DNA of 64,000 bases from JAKVAV01 sp964651785 (GTDB lineage: Bacteria; Bacteroidota; Bacteroidia; Flavobacteriales_D; Cryomorphaceae), in the NCBI GenBank assembly GCA_964651785.1, contig CAZYWJ010000006.1:1-64000 (forward strand), written 5' to 3'. The translations under genes were made by a program, and so were the position numbers. A model generated the notes under the pieces. The model did no database searches. It saw only the letters and a list, made by a program, of their open reading frames with translations, and was not told where the DNA came from. Positions 62,693 through 64,000 of this stretch are shown here, one piece after another (positions within the stretch are counted from its first letter, which is position 1; every line of letters starts with the position of its first letter).

Positions 62693-64000
62693 CTTTCGAT
62701 GGAAATGGTTTCACTTTCGGGAATGTTTACTGACTTTCCGTACACCAAAATGTCCAAGCTTGCGCCTGAAACATTTTTCACGGTCACTTCTTTCGGCTTG
62801 ACCGTAATACTTAATACGGTACCTCGGTAAACCAAATTAAATCGGTAGGCGTTCCAATTTTTCGGAATCATCGGGTCGAGACTGAGCACACCGTCTCTCA
62901 CTCGCTTACCTCCAAATCCTTCAACAACGGCCATCCAAGTACCCGCCATTGAGGTGATGTGCAGTCCTTCATCGGCTTCGTGGTTGTAATCGTCCAAATC
63001 GAGACGTGCAGTGCGCAAATACATCTCGTAAGCCTTGTCTTCCATACCAAGTTTCGAAGCCAGTACCACGTGAACGCAGGGCGAAAGCGAACTTTCGTGA
63101 ACCGTTCGCGGCTCGTAGTAGAGAAAGTTTTCGCGAATGGTTTCTTCGTCAAAATCCTCTTCGAAAAAGTACATTCCTTGGAGAACATCGGCTTGTTTGA
63201 TAAAAATCGAACGCAAGATGCGGTCCCACGACCAGTGTTGATTGATGGGCCGCTCGGAAGGATCCAGATCAGCAGCTAATCGATCTTCTTTATCCAGAAA
63301 GCCATCTTGTTGGAGGTAAATCTTCGATCCTTCCATTCGTGGTTCGTAGATTTTCTCGATAATGTCAGACCATTTTTCAATCTCCTTGTCTTCAAACGAA
63401 GTTTTTGAAACGAACTCTTTCCAAAAAGAGCCGTCTTTTCGCGCAAGCGCAATGCTATCGCGCGTGTAGCTCATGGTCCACTTAGCGATGTAATTGGTGT
63501 ACCAATTATTGTTGACGTTATTCTCGTATTCATTCGGACCGGTAACTCCGAGCATCACGTATTGGTTCTTGGCCTTGCTCCAATTCACCCTTTGCGCCCA
63601 AAAGCGCGAGATGGCTACCAGCACTTCCAAGCCGCCTTCTTTCAGGTAGGCTTCATCGCCGGTGTGGCGGATGTAATTGTAAATGGCGAAAGCGATAGCC
63701 CCGTTTCGGTGGATTTCCTCAAAGGTAATCTCCCACTCATTGTGGCTCTCCTCGCCGTTCATGGTCACCATGGGATAAAGCGCCGCACCGTCTTTAAAGC
63801 CGAGCTTCTCAGCATTTTCGATGGCCTTTCCCAATTGATTGTAGCGATAACGAATCAGATTTTTCGCCACCTCATTTCCGGCCGTCAACATGTAAAAAGG
63901 CAGGCAGTAAGCTTCGGTATCCCAATAGGTGCTACCACCGTACTTCTCTCCCGTAAAACCTTTGGGTCCGATATTCAATCGCGGGTCTTCTCCCGTGTAG
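62689..64000 (-). CDS. GH65 maltose/kojibiose-type phosphorylase (partial, 5' end off window)
   Basis: About 437 C-terminal residues are visible; the frame is open to the right edge, entering as YTGEDPRLNIGPKGFTGEKYGGSTYWDTEAY. The general acid Glu is in VTGPNEYENNVNNNW. The C-terminal beta domain ends at ESETISIER. GH65 enzymes split maltose with phosphate into beta-glucose-1-P and glucose; maltose is favoured here over trehalose or kojibiose because of the GH13/SusCD setting. It is the first visible gene of an operon with the two GH13 lipoproteins. Confidence 0.88.
   Translation of the reverse strand, partial: YTGEDPRLNIGPKGFTGEKYGGSTYWDTEAYCLPFYMLTAGNEVAKNLIRYRYNQLGKAIENAEKLGFKDGAALYPMVTMNGEESHNEWEITFEEIHRNGAIAFAIYNYIRHTGDEAYLKEGGLEVLVAISRFWAQRVNWSKAKNQYVMLGVTGPNEYENNVNNNWYTNYIAKWTMSYTRDSIALARKDGSFWKEFVSKTSFEDKEIEKWSDIIEKIYEPRMEGSKIYLQQDGFLDKEDRLAADLDPSERPINQHWSWDRILRSIFIKQADVLQGMYFFEEDFDEETIRENFLYYEPRTVHESSLSPCVHVVLASKLGMEDKAYEMYLRTARLDLDDYNHEADEGLHITSMAGTWMAVVEGFGGKRVRDGVLSLDPMIPKNWNAYRFNLVYRGTVLSITVKPKEVTVKNVSGASLDILVYGKSVNIPESETISIER

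Overview
The window is about 64 kb of a draft genome from the phylum Bacteroidota, most likely a flavobacterium (order Flavobacteriales). The lineage evidence is the set of C-terminal type IX secretion (T9SS) sorting domains on eight proteins, a SusC/SusD pair, GSCFA and DUF3299-type proteins, almost no Shine-Dalgarno sites, and several promoter boxes of the Bacteroidota form TAnnTTTG. Family or genus cannot be decided from the sequence. There are no rRNA, tRNA, IS or CRISPR features. Seven runs of exactly 100 N are present. Four are false gaps whose two sides carry the same 55 bases, so the genes they cross (CotH, pgi, two GH13 genes) are intact once the duplicate and the Ns are removed. Three are real gaps, in the third LamG paralogue, in an ABC permease, and between mgsA and fbaA.

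Region 1 (1-5.5 kb) holds mostly housekeeping and membrane genes: the end of lemA, two TPM-domain genes, a TerB-DnaJ co-chaperone, a rhomboid protease, an FKBP isomerase, a prohibitin-like protein, an RluE-type pseudouridine synthase and PlsC. Region 2 (5.7-20.2 kb) is three tandem paralogues of very large secreted proteins with two LamG-like units, three Calx-beta-like modules and a T9SS tail, with yebC lying between the first and second. Region 3 (20.3-34.5 kb) holds a TPR-like protein, a LolDE-like ABC system with a DUF3299 protein that resembles zinc-linked systems, a small TonB-like protein, GSCFA and SDR proteins, a FecCD-type iron/cobalamin importer, a Xre-RES toxin-antitoxin pair, and a MacAB-like ABC efflux operon. 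The toxin-antitoxin pair separates the importer permease from its apparent binding-protein gene, which is now coupled to the efflux operon.

Region 4 (34.6-64 kb) is a large starch/maltodextrin utilisation locus. Secreted or surface parts are a CBM-like T9SS protein, a T9SS esterase, a T9SS CotH-kinase/lamin-tail protein, a T9SS alpha-amylase (GH13), SusC, SusD and two small accessory proteins. Further parts are a signal-peptide GH13, two GH13 lipoproteins, an MFS sugar transporter and a GH65 maltose-phosphorylase-like enzyme running off the right edge. The likely flow (inferred) is: surface amylase cuts starch, SusCD imports oligosaccharides, periplasmic or lipoprotein GH13 enzymes trim them, the MFS protein brings maltose into the cytoplasm, and GH65 makes beta-glucose-1-phosphate and glucose. 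The glycolytic genes pgi and fbaA, and mgsA (methylglyoxal synthase), sit inside the same locus and would take the carbon onward.
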